Shown piece after piece: positions 54,698-62,366 of a stretch of 64,000 bases of DNA. Source of the DNA: Terasakiella sp. SH-1 (GTDB lineage: Bacteria; Pseudomonadota; Alphaproteobacteria; Rhodospirillales; Terasakiellaceae); NCBI RefSeq assembly GCF_004564135.1, contig NZ_CP038255.1:3335501-3399500 (forward strand), written 5' to 3'. Position 1 is the stretch's first letter, and the number at the start of each line of letters is the position of its first letter. A program made the translations under genes and the position numbers. The notes under the pieces were generated by a model. It was not told the origin of the DNA. It made no database searches and saw only the letters and a program-made list of their open reading frames with translations.

Positions 54698-55693
54698 ATG
54701 GTCGATAGCATTTATACTCAGGTTGCTTATGCCCCCAGCGAGGCAAATGGCGACACTAAACTCTCAGAAGAGGGGGCTGATAAAGAATTCAGCTTCTTTG
54801 GGGATGACGGTTTTTCCTTTTTGGATTTTGTGGATATGGTTAATCCACTTCAACATATCCCTGTTGTTTCAACAGCTTATCGTCAACTCACCGGTGATGA
54901 GATTGACCCCGGTTCCCGATTGGCCGGTGGCACGCTGTTTGGTGGGCCCGTCGGGTTGGCCATGTCCGCCTTTAATGTCTTGCTGGAACAAAATACAGGC
55001 AAGGATGCGGGTGAACATGTGGTCGCCTGGTTTGATGGGGAGGAAGAACCCATGGAAAACCCAACCATGATGGCAAACCGCAATCCAAACCAGCCCCACC
55101 CGGCTGTATCCAGCTTTGCCCCCCTGCCCGCTGCCAACATCCCGGCGAGTGAAGCCGAAGCTTTTGCCGCAGGAGAAGCCTCCCTTCGCCTCGCACAGCT
55201 GCAAGAATTTATGAACCCGACCCAGGCTACAGAAATTCCGATGACAGAAGCTCAAAAAGGGGCAGGTTCTGCGGGCACATGGACACCACCGCTTAATCAG
55301 GAACACCCCTTCCCAACAGAACGTCCCGGTGCGGGTTCGGCTATGCCGCGTGAGATGACGAGCTTTTTCCAACGCAGCCCTCAACCTGTGGCAGAAGTAG
55401 CCCAAGCCGAGATGACCCCAAAACCTGTTCCGGTTCAACAACAGGCCCCGCAGTTTCAATCTAAACAATCTTATGAGGATTCTTCCTTAGCCGCACTGCA
55501 AGCTTTTGCCCGTGATGTCAAAGCCCAGCGTCAACAAGAACAGACACAAGAGGTCAAACAGGAAATGGTCGCCCCCAAACCTGTGCCCAGCAATACTGCA
55601 CAACTAAGCCAGACTCAGGATAATGCCTGGTTTGCTCAGATGATGAACCAGAATATGGACCGTTATCGCCAAGCCAACCAGCCCAAAGGCTAA
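54698..55693 (+). CDS. hypothetical protein under a sigma-54 promoter
   Basis: 331 residues. N-terminal conserved-looking domain about 25-115: FSFLDFVDMVNPLQHIPVVS, TAYRQLTGDEIDPGSRLAGG and TLFGGPVGLAMSAFNVLLEQ. The rest is Pro/Gln/Ala-rich and probably disordered, with a short helical block near 260 (SSLAALQAFARDVKAQRQQE). No signal peptide or membrane helix. GGAG precedes the ATG. Function unknown; a motility or surface link is suggested only by the sigma-54 promoter. Confidence 0.75.
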   Translation: MVDSIYTQVAYAPSEANGDTKLSEEGADKEFSFFGDDGFSFLDFVDMVNPLQHIPVVSTAYRQLTGDEIDPGSRLAGGTLFGGPVGLAMSAFNVLLEQNTGKDAGEHVVAWFDGEEEPMENPTMMANRNPNQPHPAVSSFAPLPAANIPASEAEAFAAGEASLRLAQLQEFMNPTQATEIPMTEAQKGAGSAGTWTPPLNQEHPFPTERPGAGSAMPREMTSFFQRSPQPVAEVAQAEMTPKPVPVQQQAPQFQSKQSYEDSSLAALQAFARDVKAQRQQEQTQEVKQEMVAPKPVPSNTAQLSQTQDNAWFAQMMNQNMDRYRQANQPKG

Positions 55694-55696
55694 CCG

Positions 55697-56188
55697 ATGA
55701 ATTTAGTTATTCAGGGAAAAACCCTGTCTTTCGGTGCTAAAAGCTATCCCTGTGCCATTGGCAAAGGCGGCGTCCGTGCTGATAAACGTGAAGGTGACGG
55801 GGCCAGCCCCATTGGCAGCTTTGCGATCCGCCGCATCCTTTATCGCGCCGACCGGGTTTCAAAACCTGAGACCCGCCTGCCTGTCAAAGCGATTGGAAAG
55901 CAGGATGGCTGGTGCGATGACCCGGACCATATTCTCTATAATCGCGCAATCTGTCTCCCCTTTAAAGGGTCTCATGAGAAGCTTTGGCGCGAGGATCATA
56001 TCTACGATATCATCGTCATTCTCGGCCACAATGATGCCCCACCTGTTGCTGGCAAAGGCAGTGCGATTTTCTTTCACCTTGCACGGGAAAACTATGAAGG
56101 GACAGAAGGCTGTATTGCGGTCAAACAAGCCCATATGTTTGAAATTTTAAAAGCGGTTGATGAAACCAGCCGTATTGAAATCGGCTAA
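55697..56188 (+). CDS. L,D-transpeptidase (YkuD) family protein
   Basis: 163 residues, single YkuD domain. Substrate region REGDGASPIGSFAIRRILYR and active site HLARENYEGTEGCIAVKQ, with the HX8GXXGC His and catalytic Cys. No signal peptide is visible, unlike secreted members, so it resembles the cytoplasmic-looking alphaproteobacterial L,D-transpeptidase-like group. It starts 3 bp after the preceding gene and overlaps the convergent yggS by 4 bp. Confidence 0.9.
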   Translation: MNLVIQGKTLSFGAKSYPCAIGKGGVRADKREGDGASPIGSFAIRRILYRADRVSKPETRLPVKAIGKQDGWCDDPDHILYNRAICLPFKGSHEKLWREDHIYDIIVILGHNDAPPVAGKGSAIFFHLARENYEGTEGCIAVKQAHMFEILKAVDETSRIEIG

Positions 56189-56856
56189 GCCTTTTTCGGA
56201 CGTTGCCCAAAAATAGCCGTGCCCACACGCACAGAGGTCGCGCCAAAACGAATGGCGGCTTCATAATCCCCGCTCATCCCCATGCTGAGTTTTGAAAGCC
56301 CGTTACGTTTGGCAATTTCACGCAAAAAAGCAAAATGCAAGCTGGGCTCTTCCTCTGCCGGGGGAATACACATCAAGCCAAGCACATTCAGCTGAAGCTC
56401 ATCGCGACATAACCCAATGAGTTCATCGGCTTCTGCGGGCAGGCACCCCCCTTTTTGGTCTTCTTCCCCGGTATTAACCTGAATATAAATCCCGACTTCA
56501 CGGTTTTGGACCTGTATTTCACGAGCCAAAGCGCGGGCCAGTTTAGGGCGATCTACCGTTTCAATCACATCAAAAAGCCCAACCGCCTCTTTCACTTTAT
56601 TAGTTTGCAGACCACCAATAAGGTGAAGCTGCACCCTATCAAAAGCCTCTTTTAAAGCAGGCCATTTGCCTTGGGCTTCCTGTACACGGTTTTCCCCAAA
56701 GATACGATGACCAGTGTCCAGAACAGGCCGGATGGTCTCTTCCGTATGGACTTTGCTGACAGCAACCAGTTCGATCTCACACAGATCACGATTGGCCTGT
56801 TCAGCAGCCTCTTCAATTGAATGCTTCACTTGGGAAAGATTATCTGCAATACCCAT
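56185..56856 (-). CDS. yggS: PLP-binding homeostasis protein YggS/PLPBP
   Basis: 223 residues. PLP lysine in VAVSKVHTEETI, then GENRVQEAQGKWPALKE, LHLIGGLQTNKVKEAVGLFD, VNTGEEDQKGG, and the phosphate-binding SMGMSGDYEAAIRFGATSVR. It holds PLP and affects vitamin B6 and amino-acid balance. Confidence 0.95.
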   Translation of the reverse strand: MGIADNLSQVKHSIEEAAEQANRDLCEIELVAVSKVHTEETIRPVLDTGHRIFGENRVQEAQGKWPALKEAFDRVQLHLIGGLQTNKVKEAVGLFDVIETVDRPKLARALAREIQVQNREVGIYIQVNTGEEDQKGGCLPAEADELIGLCRDELQLNVLGLMCIPPAEEEPSLHFAFLREIAKRNGLSKLSMGMSGDYEAAIRFGATSVRVGTAIFGQRPKKA

Positions 56857-56893
56857 ATCAGGCCCTTAAAAGATTGTTGAGTTCAGGAAAAAC

Positions 56894-57505
56894 ATGTCCC
56901 AAGTCGTATCAGAGCTTGCGCGCAGGCTCAATCGCTTGAATGCAAAAGGCAAAAAATTTCCCCATCTTATTTTCATGACGGATATGGAACGACTCCCTGA
57001 CCCCTGTGGTCTGATTCCACGCCTACCTGTGGGGTCCGCGCTGATTATTCGCCATATTGACAAGTGCGCAAAAAAATACTTAATTAAAAAAAACAAATAC
57101 TTATGCAAAAAACATAAAGTAAAACTTCTGGTTTCTGATGATATAGATCTTGCCTTGCGCTATCGCCTTGACGGGGTGCATTTTTCACAGAAGACAGCAC
57201 AGAAAATGGCCCAGTGTGGATATATAAAACGGCCTAAACCAGGTTTTATTTTTTCCGCAGCCTGTCATAACGAACAAGCCCTGAGAGCTGCCCAGCATAT
57301 TCATTGTGATATCGCATTGATTTCACCGATCTTTCCCACCCAAAGTCACCCAACAGCAATAACAAAGAAAGCTCTTGGTTTTCAAAGACTTGCCAAAAAG
57401 ACAGACCTTGCCTGCTACGGCCTCGGCGGCATCAACAAAAAAACTGCATTCCACCTGCAACACACAAAAACCTGTGGCTTTGCCGGAATCAGCGGTCTTC
57501 TTTAA
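56894..57505 (+). CDS. thiamine phosphate synthase-like (ThiE/TenI) protein
   Basis: 203 residues, beta/alpha barrel of the TMP synthase group: PHLIFMTDMERLPDP, VSDDIDLALRYRLDGVHFSQ, ISPIFPTQSHPTAITKKALG, CYGLGGINKKTAFHL. The diphosphate-binding SPxFPTxSHP and GGIN motifs are recognisable. The segment at about residues 55-75 is extremely lysine-rich (KCAKKYLIKKNKYLCKKHKV), matching an AT-rich stretch of DNA. It may be a true ThiE or a TenI-like regulator. No other thiamine gene is close. Confidence 0.8.
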   Translation: MSQVVSELARRLNRLNAKGKKFPHLIFMTDMERLPDPCGLIPRLPVGSALIIRHIDKCAKKYLIKKNKYLCKKHKVKLLVSDDIDLALRYRLDGVHFSQKTAQKMAQCGYIKRPKPGFIFSAACHNEQALRAAQHIHCDIALISPIFPTQSHPTAITKKALGFQRLAKKTDLACYGLGGINKKTAFHLQHTKTCGFAGISGLL

Positions 57506-57517
57506 ATAAGCTCTAAC

Positions 57518-58639
57518 CTAAAAATGAGCTTTAATACCTGTGATTAATGCCCAGTTTGACCCCTCGTCCGTTTGATTAGGAGAACGATCTGAAGCATCAT
57601 CGGTGACAATATTGGTAAGTGAGCCTGCTAATGTCACGCCTGGGCCAAGCTTGTAAGAGGCTGAAAGAAGATACAGGTCTGTCGTGTCTTCCAACGCACC
57701 AGATAAACCGGAATCTTCAGTTTGACGATTAAAATAACCTGCTGAAAAACCATATGGTCCCATCTTATAAGTCACACCAGCTTCCCAAGCAGTTGACTCC
57801 TTCCCAGTCACAGTGCCTTTATTGTCTGTTTCCAAAAAAGCCCCGGAAATGGTCCAGTTTTTTTGAGAAATTGTAAACCCGGCACGCCAGGATTCTTCAT
57901 TCTTAACCTGATCAGTACCTTCTGTTAGTGCCGATATTGTGCCGCCCCCAGTTAAGCCTCCGTCTTCAATAAGCTCGTAATTTAAATCAACACTGACACT
58001 CAGGTCCTCATAAGTAGCGTTATAAACAACCCCTGCATTATATTGCAAATCGTTGCCTTCTGCTTGAGTATCCACCGTACCCAGGTTAGATTCATCAATG
58101 AGCCCATAAGAAAAACCAGCTTGAAGACCCGCAAGATTTGGTGACAAATAAATTATCTTATGTCCATCTGACGTATTATGGGTCGTATCAATTTCATCAC
58201 CCAAGGCATTCACGGCAAAAAACTGATGGACCCCATCATCCATCAACACACCGACATCCCAATGATGATTGGATAAACCATAAGAAACACCCATAGTTGA
58301 TCCTACTTTCAAGACTCCAAACTGGTCAGAAGAAATCGTCAAATAGGATTCGTCACTGACACCATCAATTGTTCCACCAGAACGCTCAATTTCAAAAGTA
58401 ATTCCAACGCTTAGGCCATTATCCAGACGGGTTGAGCCTTTCAGAAACATTTCAACATCAGAAAATGTACTGACTTCTGAATAATTTTTAGCTCCATTGT
58501 CAGTTTCATTATCAGAATAACCGACCCATTGTTCCATAAAGCCAGAAAATGACACCTTAATTGGTTCAGCAGCCAAGACCTGCCCTGAAAGCAGTCCATT
58601 AGCAGCCAAAGCTGTTCCAAAAATTATTTCCCTCTTCAT
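57518..58639 (-). CDS. outer-membrane porin, divergent member
   Basis: 373 residues from ATG 58639. Signal peptide (IIFGTALAANGLLSGQVLA) differs from the two neighbours, but the mature part is paralogous: IKVSFSGFMEQWVGYSDNET, VGITFEIERSGG, GHKIIYLSPNLAGLQAGFSY, and ends with SNWALITGIKAHF. Gram-negative porin (Porin_4) 16-strand barrel with terminal Phe for BAM recognition. Codon use is less biased than in the other two, so it may be expressed less. Confidence 0.9.
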   Translation of the reverse strand: MKREIIFGTALAANGLLSGQVLAAEPIKVSFSGFMEQWVGYSDNETDNGAKNYSEVSTFSDVEMFLKGSTRLDNGLSVGITFEIERSGGTIDGVSDESYLTISSDQFGVLKVGSTMGVSYGLSNHHWDVGVLMDDGVHQFFAVNALGDEIDTTHNTSDGHKIIYLSPNLAGLQAGFSYGLIDESNLGTVDTQAEGNDLQYNAGVVYNATYEDLSVSVDLNYELIEDGGLTGGGTISALTEGTDQVKNEESWRAGFTISQKNWTISGAFLETDNKGTVTGKESTAWEAGVTYKMGPYGFSAGYFNRQTEDSGLSGALEDTTDLYLLSASYKLGPGVTLAGSLTNIVTDDASDRSPNQTDEGSNWALITGIKAHF

Positions 58640-58711
58640 AAAACACCGCCCCATCATTGAATATCTTATTCCCTTAACATACCTTCATATAAAAGTTTTA
58701 AACAAAATAAA

Positions 58712-58741
58712 AAAAGGGCGCTACCCGAAGGTAGCACCCTT
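58712..58741 (-). terminator. terminator of the middle porin gene
   Basis: AAGGGCGCTACC / GGTAGCACCCTT with one mismatch and a four-base CGAA loop, T-run on the minus strand. Confidence 0.82.
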
Positions 58742-58775
58742 TCTTAAACTTGTTTTCTTTTAATCTTAAGTCAGA

Positions 58776-59906
58776 TTAGAAAGAAACGAGCAGACCAGCA
58801 GCGATGCCCCAGTTGGAACCTTCGTCTGTTTGGTTTGCAGCGTTGTCAGAAGCGTCGTCTGTGTCAACATTGAAAACAGAACCAGCTACAGATACGCCAG
58901 CGCCCAGATCGCGGGAAGCAGACAGGATCCACAGTTCAGATTCGTCTTCTTTCGCAGTAGACAGACCAGAATCTTCGTCAGACTGGTTCAAGTAACCCAA
59001 AGAGACAGCGTATGGGCCAGTTTCGTAAACAACACCAGCTTCCCAAACTTCAGAATCTTTGTCAGTTACGCCACCAACGTTTTCTTTTTGCAGGTATGCA
59101 GCAGTCACTGTGAAACCAGCAGCCCCTACAGAAATACCACCACGCAGTGTTTCTTCGTTTTTGATTTGGTCAGTGCCGTCAGTTTCGCTACCAGCTGTTG
59201 TAGAAGCAGCGCCACCACCAGTCAGGCCACCGTATTCAACATAAACATAGCTCAGGTCAGCACCAACAGAAACACCATTGAGGTCGCCATTGTAACCGAT
59301 TGCCGCATCATACTGGATGTCGTTGCCAGAAGACAATGTATCAGCAGTACCAAGGTTTGCTTCTGGAACCAAGCCGTAAGAGAAACCAGCTTGTACGCCA
59401 CCGAAGTTTGGTGTCAAGTACACAACTTTGTGACCGTCAGAACCAGAAGTTTCTGTGGACAAAGAGCTATCCAGTTCGTTACGTGCAAACGTTGTTGCAT
59501 CTGTACCAGACAGGCCGAGACCTACATCACCGTGCAGTGTGTTGAAACCATAAGCTGCACCTTTTGTGTTACCAATTTTGACTGTACCGAGGTTATCAGC
59601 AGAAACAGATAGGTATGTATCATCAGATGCACCGTCAGAACCACCTGAACGTTCTGTGTCGATTGTTACACCAACAGTCAGGCCATTATCCAGTTTGGTG
59701 GAACCACGGAAAAAGATTTCTGCATCAGAGAATGTGCCAACTTCAGAATAGTTAGCTGCACCATTATCGTCTTCATTATCAGAATAACCAACCCACTGGT
59801 TCATGTAACCAGAGATAGATAATTTGATCGGGTCAGCAGCTTGTGCAGATGTAGAAACTGCAGCAAAAGCAACGAGAGCAGTAGAAGCTACGAGAAGCTT
59901 TTTCAT
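58776..59906 (-). CDS. outer-membrane porin
   Basis: 376 residues. Signal peptide LLVASTALVAFAAVSTSAQA is identical to that of the porin at 60305. Barrel signatures: PIKLSISGYMNQWVGYSDNE, GLTVGVTIDTERSGG, GHKVVYLTPNFGGVQAGFSY, and terminal SNWGIAAGLLVSF. Strong codon bias indicates high expression. Long opposite-strand open frames here are bias shadows. Confidence 0.94.
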   Translation of the reverse strand: MKKLLVASTALVAFAAVSTSAQAADPIKLSISGYMNQWVGYSDNEDDNGAANYSEVGTFSDAEIFFRGSTKLDNGLTVGVTIDTERSGGSDGASDDTYLSVSADNLGTVKIGNTKGAAYGFNTLHGDVGLGLSGTDATTFARNELDSSLSTETSGSDGHKVVYLTPNFGGVQAGFSYGLVPEANLGTADTLSSGNDIQYDAAIGYNGDLNGVSVGADLSYVYVEYGGLTGGGAASTTAGSETDGTDQIKNEETLRGGISVGAAGFTVTAAYLQKENVGGVTDKDSEVWEAGVVYETGPYAVSLGYLNQSDEDSGLSTAKEDESELWILSASRDLGAGVSVAGSVFNVDTDDASDNAANQTDEGSNWGIAAGLLVSF

Positions 59907-60236
59907 TTTATTACCTTTATATTAAACAAGTTAATTCTACCTTCCATTCACGAAACCTAACCGATTTATCTGAATAGAGGAAAAGAAATCAGAGTTAAAT
60001 AAGCATAAAATGATAATCATGTTGCAGGATTACAACACTGAGAATAGGAGGTGTTAAAGTATAAAAATTTTATGTCATTCCCGACTTGATCGGGAATCTT
60101 TTTCCTATTTGAGCAAAGTAACCGCCCTCCCAAATTTTGTTCTGAAACAAACCTCAAAAACAAAACTATGTCTAACGATTACCCCGCAACACGTGCGGGA
60201 TGACGATGGTTTTTGTAAAAATCAATTCCACTCAAA
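59907..60236. other. intergenic region between two porin genes
   Basis: Holds the leader and promoter region of the middle porin gene and repeat copy g (60074-60204). No coding frame; no convincing promoter boxes singled out. Confidence 0.45.
60074..60204. repeat. composite palindromic intergenic repeat, copy g (interrupted)
   Basis: Left module GTCATTCCCGACTTGATCGG (from 60074) and right module ACCCCGCAACACGTGCGGGA then TGAC (to 60204), separated by about 75 bp of unrelated sequence, more than in other copies. Confidence 0.6.
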
Positions 60237-60269
60237 AAAAGAAAGGGCGTTGACTCTAAGCCAACGCCC
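60237..60269 (-). terminator. terminator of the third porin gene
   Basis: GGGCGTTG / CAACGCCC (60245-60252 with 60262-60269) with a T-rich tract on the minus strand. Confidence 0.85.
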
Positions 60270-60304
60270 AAACTTTGAATGCTTAATTCTATATCTGTAT
60301 CAGA

Positions 60305-61438
60305 TTAGAACGCAACTTTCAGACCAGCGATAACGCCCCAGTTGGAACCTTCATCAGTCTGGTTAGCAGAGTTGTCAGAAGCATCGTCAGATTCGATGTG
60401 CAGAACAGAACCCGCCAGAGTGACGCCAGCGCCCAAGTTGTAAGAACCAGAAACCAAAATCACGTCCAGAGTGTCTTCTTTAGCAGTAGACAGACCAGAG
60501 TCTTCTGTTTCACGCTGGAAGTAAGCTGCAGAAACAGCATACGGGCCAGTTGCATATTTAACACCAACTTCCCAAGCTTGAGTGTCTTGGTCAGTTACGA
60601 AATTAACATTATCTGTATCAATGTAAGATGCTGCAACAGTGAAACCAGCAGTGCTTACAGACAGACCAGCGCGAATAGTCTCTTCGTTTTTAACCTGGTC
60701 AAGACCTTCTGTAGTAGCAGAAGTTGCGCCACCACCAGTCAGGCCACCATCTTCGAACATTTCATAGTTGATGTCAGCGCCAACAGCTACACCACCGAAG
60801 TCACCCTTATAGGCGATGCCAGCATTATACTGGATGTCGTTATTAGCGTCTTGCAGGTCTGCTGTACCAACGTTACCTTCACTAACCAGACCATAAGAGA
60901 AACCAGCTTGGATGCCGCCGAAGTTCGGCGTCAGATAAACAACTTTGTGACCATCGTTACCATTTGTCAGTGTAGAAATACGGTTTGAATCATTTGCTGT
61001 TGCCAAACCAGTATTTACGAATTTAGTACCGATACCATCGTCAAGACCTACACCGACATCACCGTGCTTGTTACCCAAGCCGTAAGAAACGCCTTTTGTA
61101 GAACCGATTTTGACAGTACCCAGTGCATCACCAGAAACAGACAGGAATGTGTCGTCAGAATCACCATCAGTACCACCAGAACGTTCTGTGTCGATATTCA
61201 CACCAACAGTCAGGCCGTTGTCCAGTTTAGTAGAACCACGGAAGTAGATTTCTACGTCAGAGTGAGTACCAATTTGGGAGTAGTTAGCTGCGCCGTTATC
61301 GTTTTCGTTGTCAGAATAACCAGCCCACTGGTTCATGAAACCAGAGATGGACAGTTTGATCGGGTCAGCAGCTTGTGCAGAAGTAGAAACTGCAGCGAAA
61401 GCAACGAGAGCAGTAGAAGCTACGAGAAGCTTTTTCAT
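60305..61438 (-). CDS. outer-membrane porin
   Basis: 377 residues, nearly the same start as the porin at 58776 (PIKLSISGFMNQWAGYSDNE, YLTPNFGGIQAGFSYGLVSE, ending SNWGVIAGLKVAF). Full-length barrel with terminal Phe and strong codon bias. Differences from its paralogue cluster in likely extracellular loops (for example after GDVGVGLDDGIGTKF). Diffusion channel of the outer membrane. Confidence 0.94.
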   Translation of the reverse strand: MKKLLVASTALVAFAAVSTSAQAADPIKLSISGFMNQWAGYSDNENDNGAANYSQIGTHSDVEIYFRGSTKLDNGLTVGVNIDTERSGGTDGDSDDTFLSVSGDALGTVKIGSTKGVSYGLGNKHGDVGVGLDDGIGTKFVNTGLATANDSNRISTLTNGNDGHKVVYLTPNFGGIQAGFSYGLVSEGNVGTADLQDANNDIQYNAGIAYKGDFGGVAVGADINYEMFEDGGLTGGGATSATTEGLDQVKNEETIRAGLSVSTAGFTVAASYIDTDNVNFVTDQDTQAWEVGVKYATGPYAVSAAYFQRETEDSGLSTAKEDTLDVILVSGSYNLGAGVTLAGSVLHIESDDASDNSANQTDEGSNWGVIAGLKVAF

Positions 61439-61518
61439 TATAAATAATCCCCATATATAAGGTTTGGTTTAAAGTCATTAAGCATAGTCGGCGTACCCAC
61501 ACACCTTATGCGTGGATG

Positions 61519-61548
61519 TATTAAATGGGTTTGCACCCGCCGGGTCAA
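61519..61548 (-). promoter_or_regulatory. promoter of the porin gene at 60305
   Basis: On the minus strand TTGACC (61543-61548) and TTAATA (61519-61524) with an 18-bp spacer, giving a leader of about 70 nt. A GGGTTTGCACCC inverted repeat lies in the spacer. Confidence 0.5.
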
Positions 61549-61738
61549 GCCTGACAAACATACCTCTGTTGCCTTTTTTCACCACTGTTGCAAAAAAAAC
61601 ACACACTGCAAATCGCCCTGTCCCCATCAGAATTGATGATTTTGCCTAATTTTCAAGCTATGGGCTTGCACACACCTTATATATTAAGGCATACATCAAG
61701 GGTGATTAATCAACCGACAGCATGAAGGATTCTTTGCG

Positions 61739-62284
61739 ATGCGTCGTTTCAATAGATCTTTGAATCAAATGGCCGCTTTATGTATGGGAGCGATCTTGCT
61801 AACTGCTTGTGAAGGAATGGAAATTACCGGTCCTGATACCTTTGATCGGCCCAATGATAAATGGCAACAAGTCGATAAAGAAAGAGAATCCATTTTCGGT
61901 GAAGGTGGTCTTTCCTTTGGTGGAGCTGATGAAAAACGCAAAGGTCAAGGGGGCACAGGCATTGGCGTCAACGCCTTTTTATGGCGTGCAACACTGGATA
62001 CCGTTTCTTTCATGCCGCTGGCTTCGGCCGACCCGTTTGGCGGGGTCATTTTGACAGACTGGCATAGCACCAGCAATTCCCCAAATGAGCGTTATAAGCT
62101 GAATATCTATATTATTGGTCAGGCACTGCGCGCAGACGGCATTCGAGTCGCTGCCTTTCGTCAGGTTAAAAATGGGGCCAATGAATGGCAATCCGTTGCC
62201 ATTGACCCCAAAGCCGTCACCGATATTGAAAATGCAATTTTGACCCGAGCGCGCCAACTGCGCAGCGAAAGCATGACACAATAA
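61739..62284 (+). CDS. DUF3576 lipoprotein
   Basis: 181 residues. Lipoprotein signal ending in LLTACEG (cysteine about residue 23), then the DUF3576 domain: [60 protein letters not shown] and [13 protein letters not shown]. Found in alphaproteobacteria next to leuS and lptE. An outer-membrane assembly link is suggested by that context only. Confidence 0.92.
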   Translation: MRRFNRSLNQMAALCMGAILLTACEGMEITGPDTFDRPNDKWQQVDKERESIFGEGGLSFGGADEKRKGQGGTGIGVNAFLWRATLDTVSFMPLASADPFGGVILTDWHSTSNSPNERYKLNIYIIGQALRADGIRVAAFRQVKNGANEWQSVAIDPKAVTDIENAILTRARQLRSESMTQ

Positions 62285-62309
62285 AATAAAGCCCTTTTTC
62301 CAAAACACA

Positions 62310-62332
62310 GCCCCGCATCCCCGTCGCGGGGC
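62310..62332. terminator. GC-rich hairpin between DUF3576 gene and leuS
   Basis: GCCCCGC / GCGGGGC with a 9-nt loop; no T-run follows, so it is a hairpin or weak terminator. Confidence 0.4.
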
Positions 62333-62366
62333 CATTTACTTATATATAAAGACTAAGAACCACATC

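Noticed and set aside
58830-59612. 260-codon plus-strand open frame
   Set aside because: Antisense to a highly biased porin gene; composition is Cys/Ser/Phe-rich with no family resemblance.
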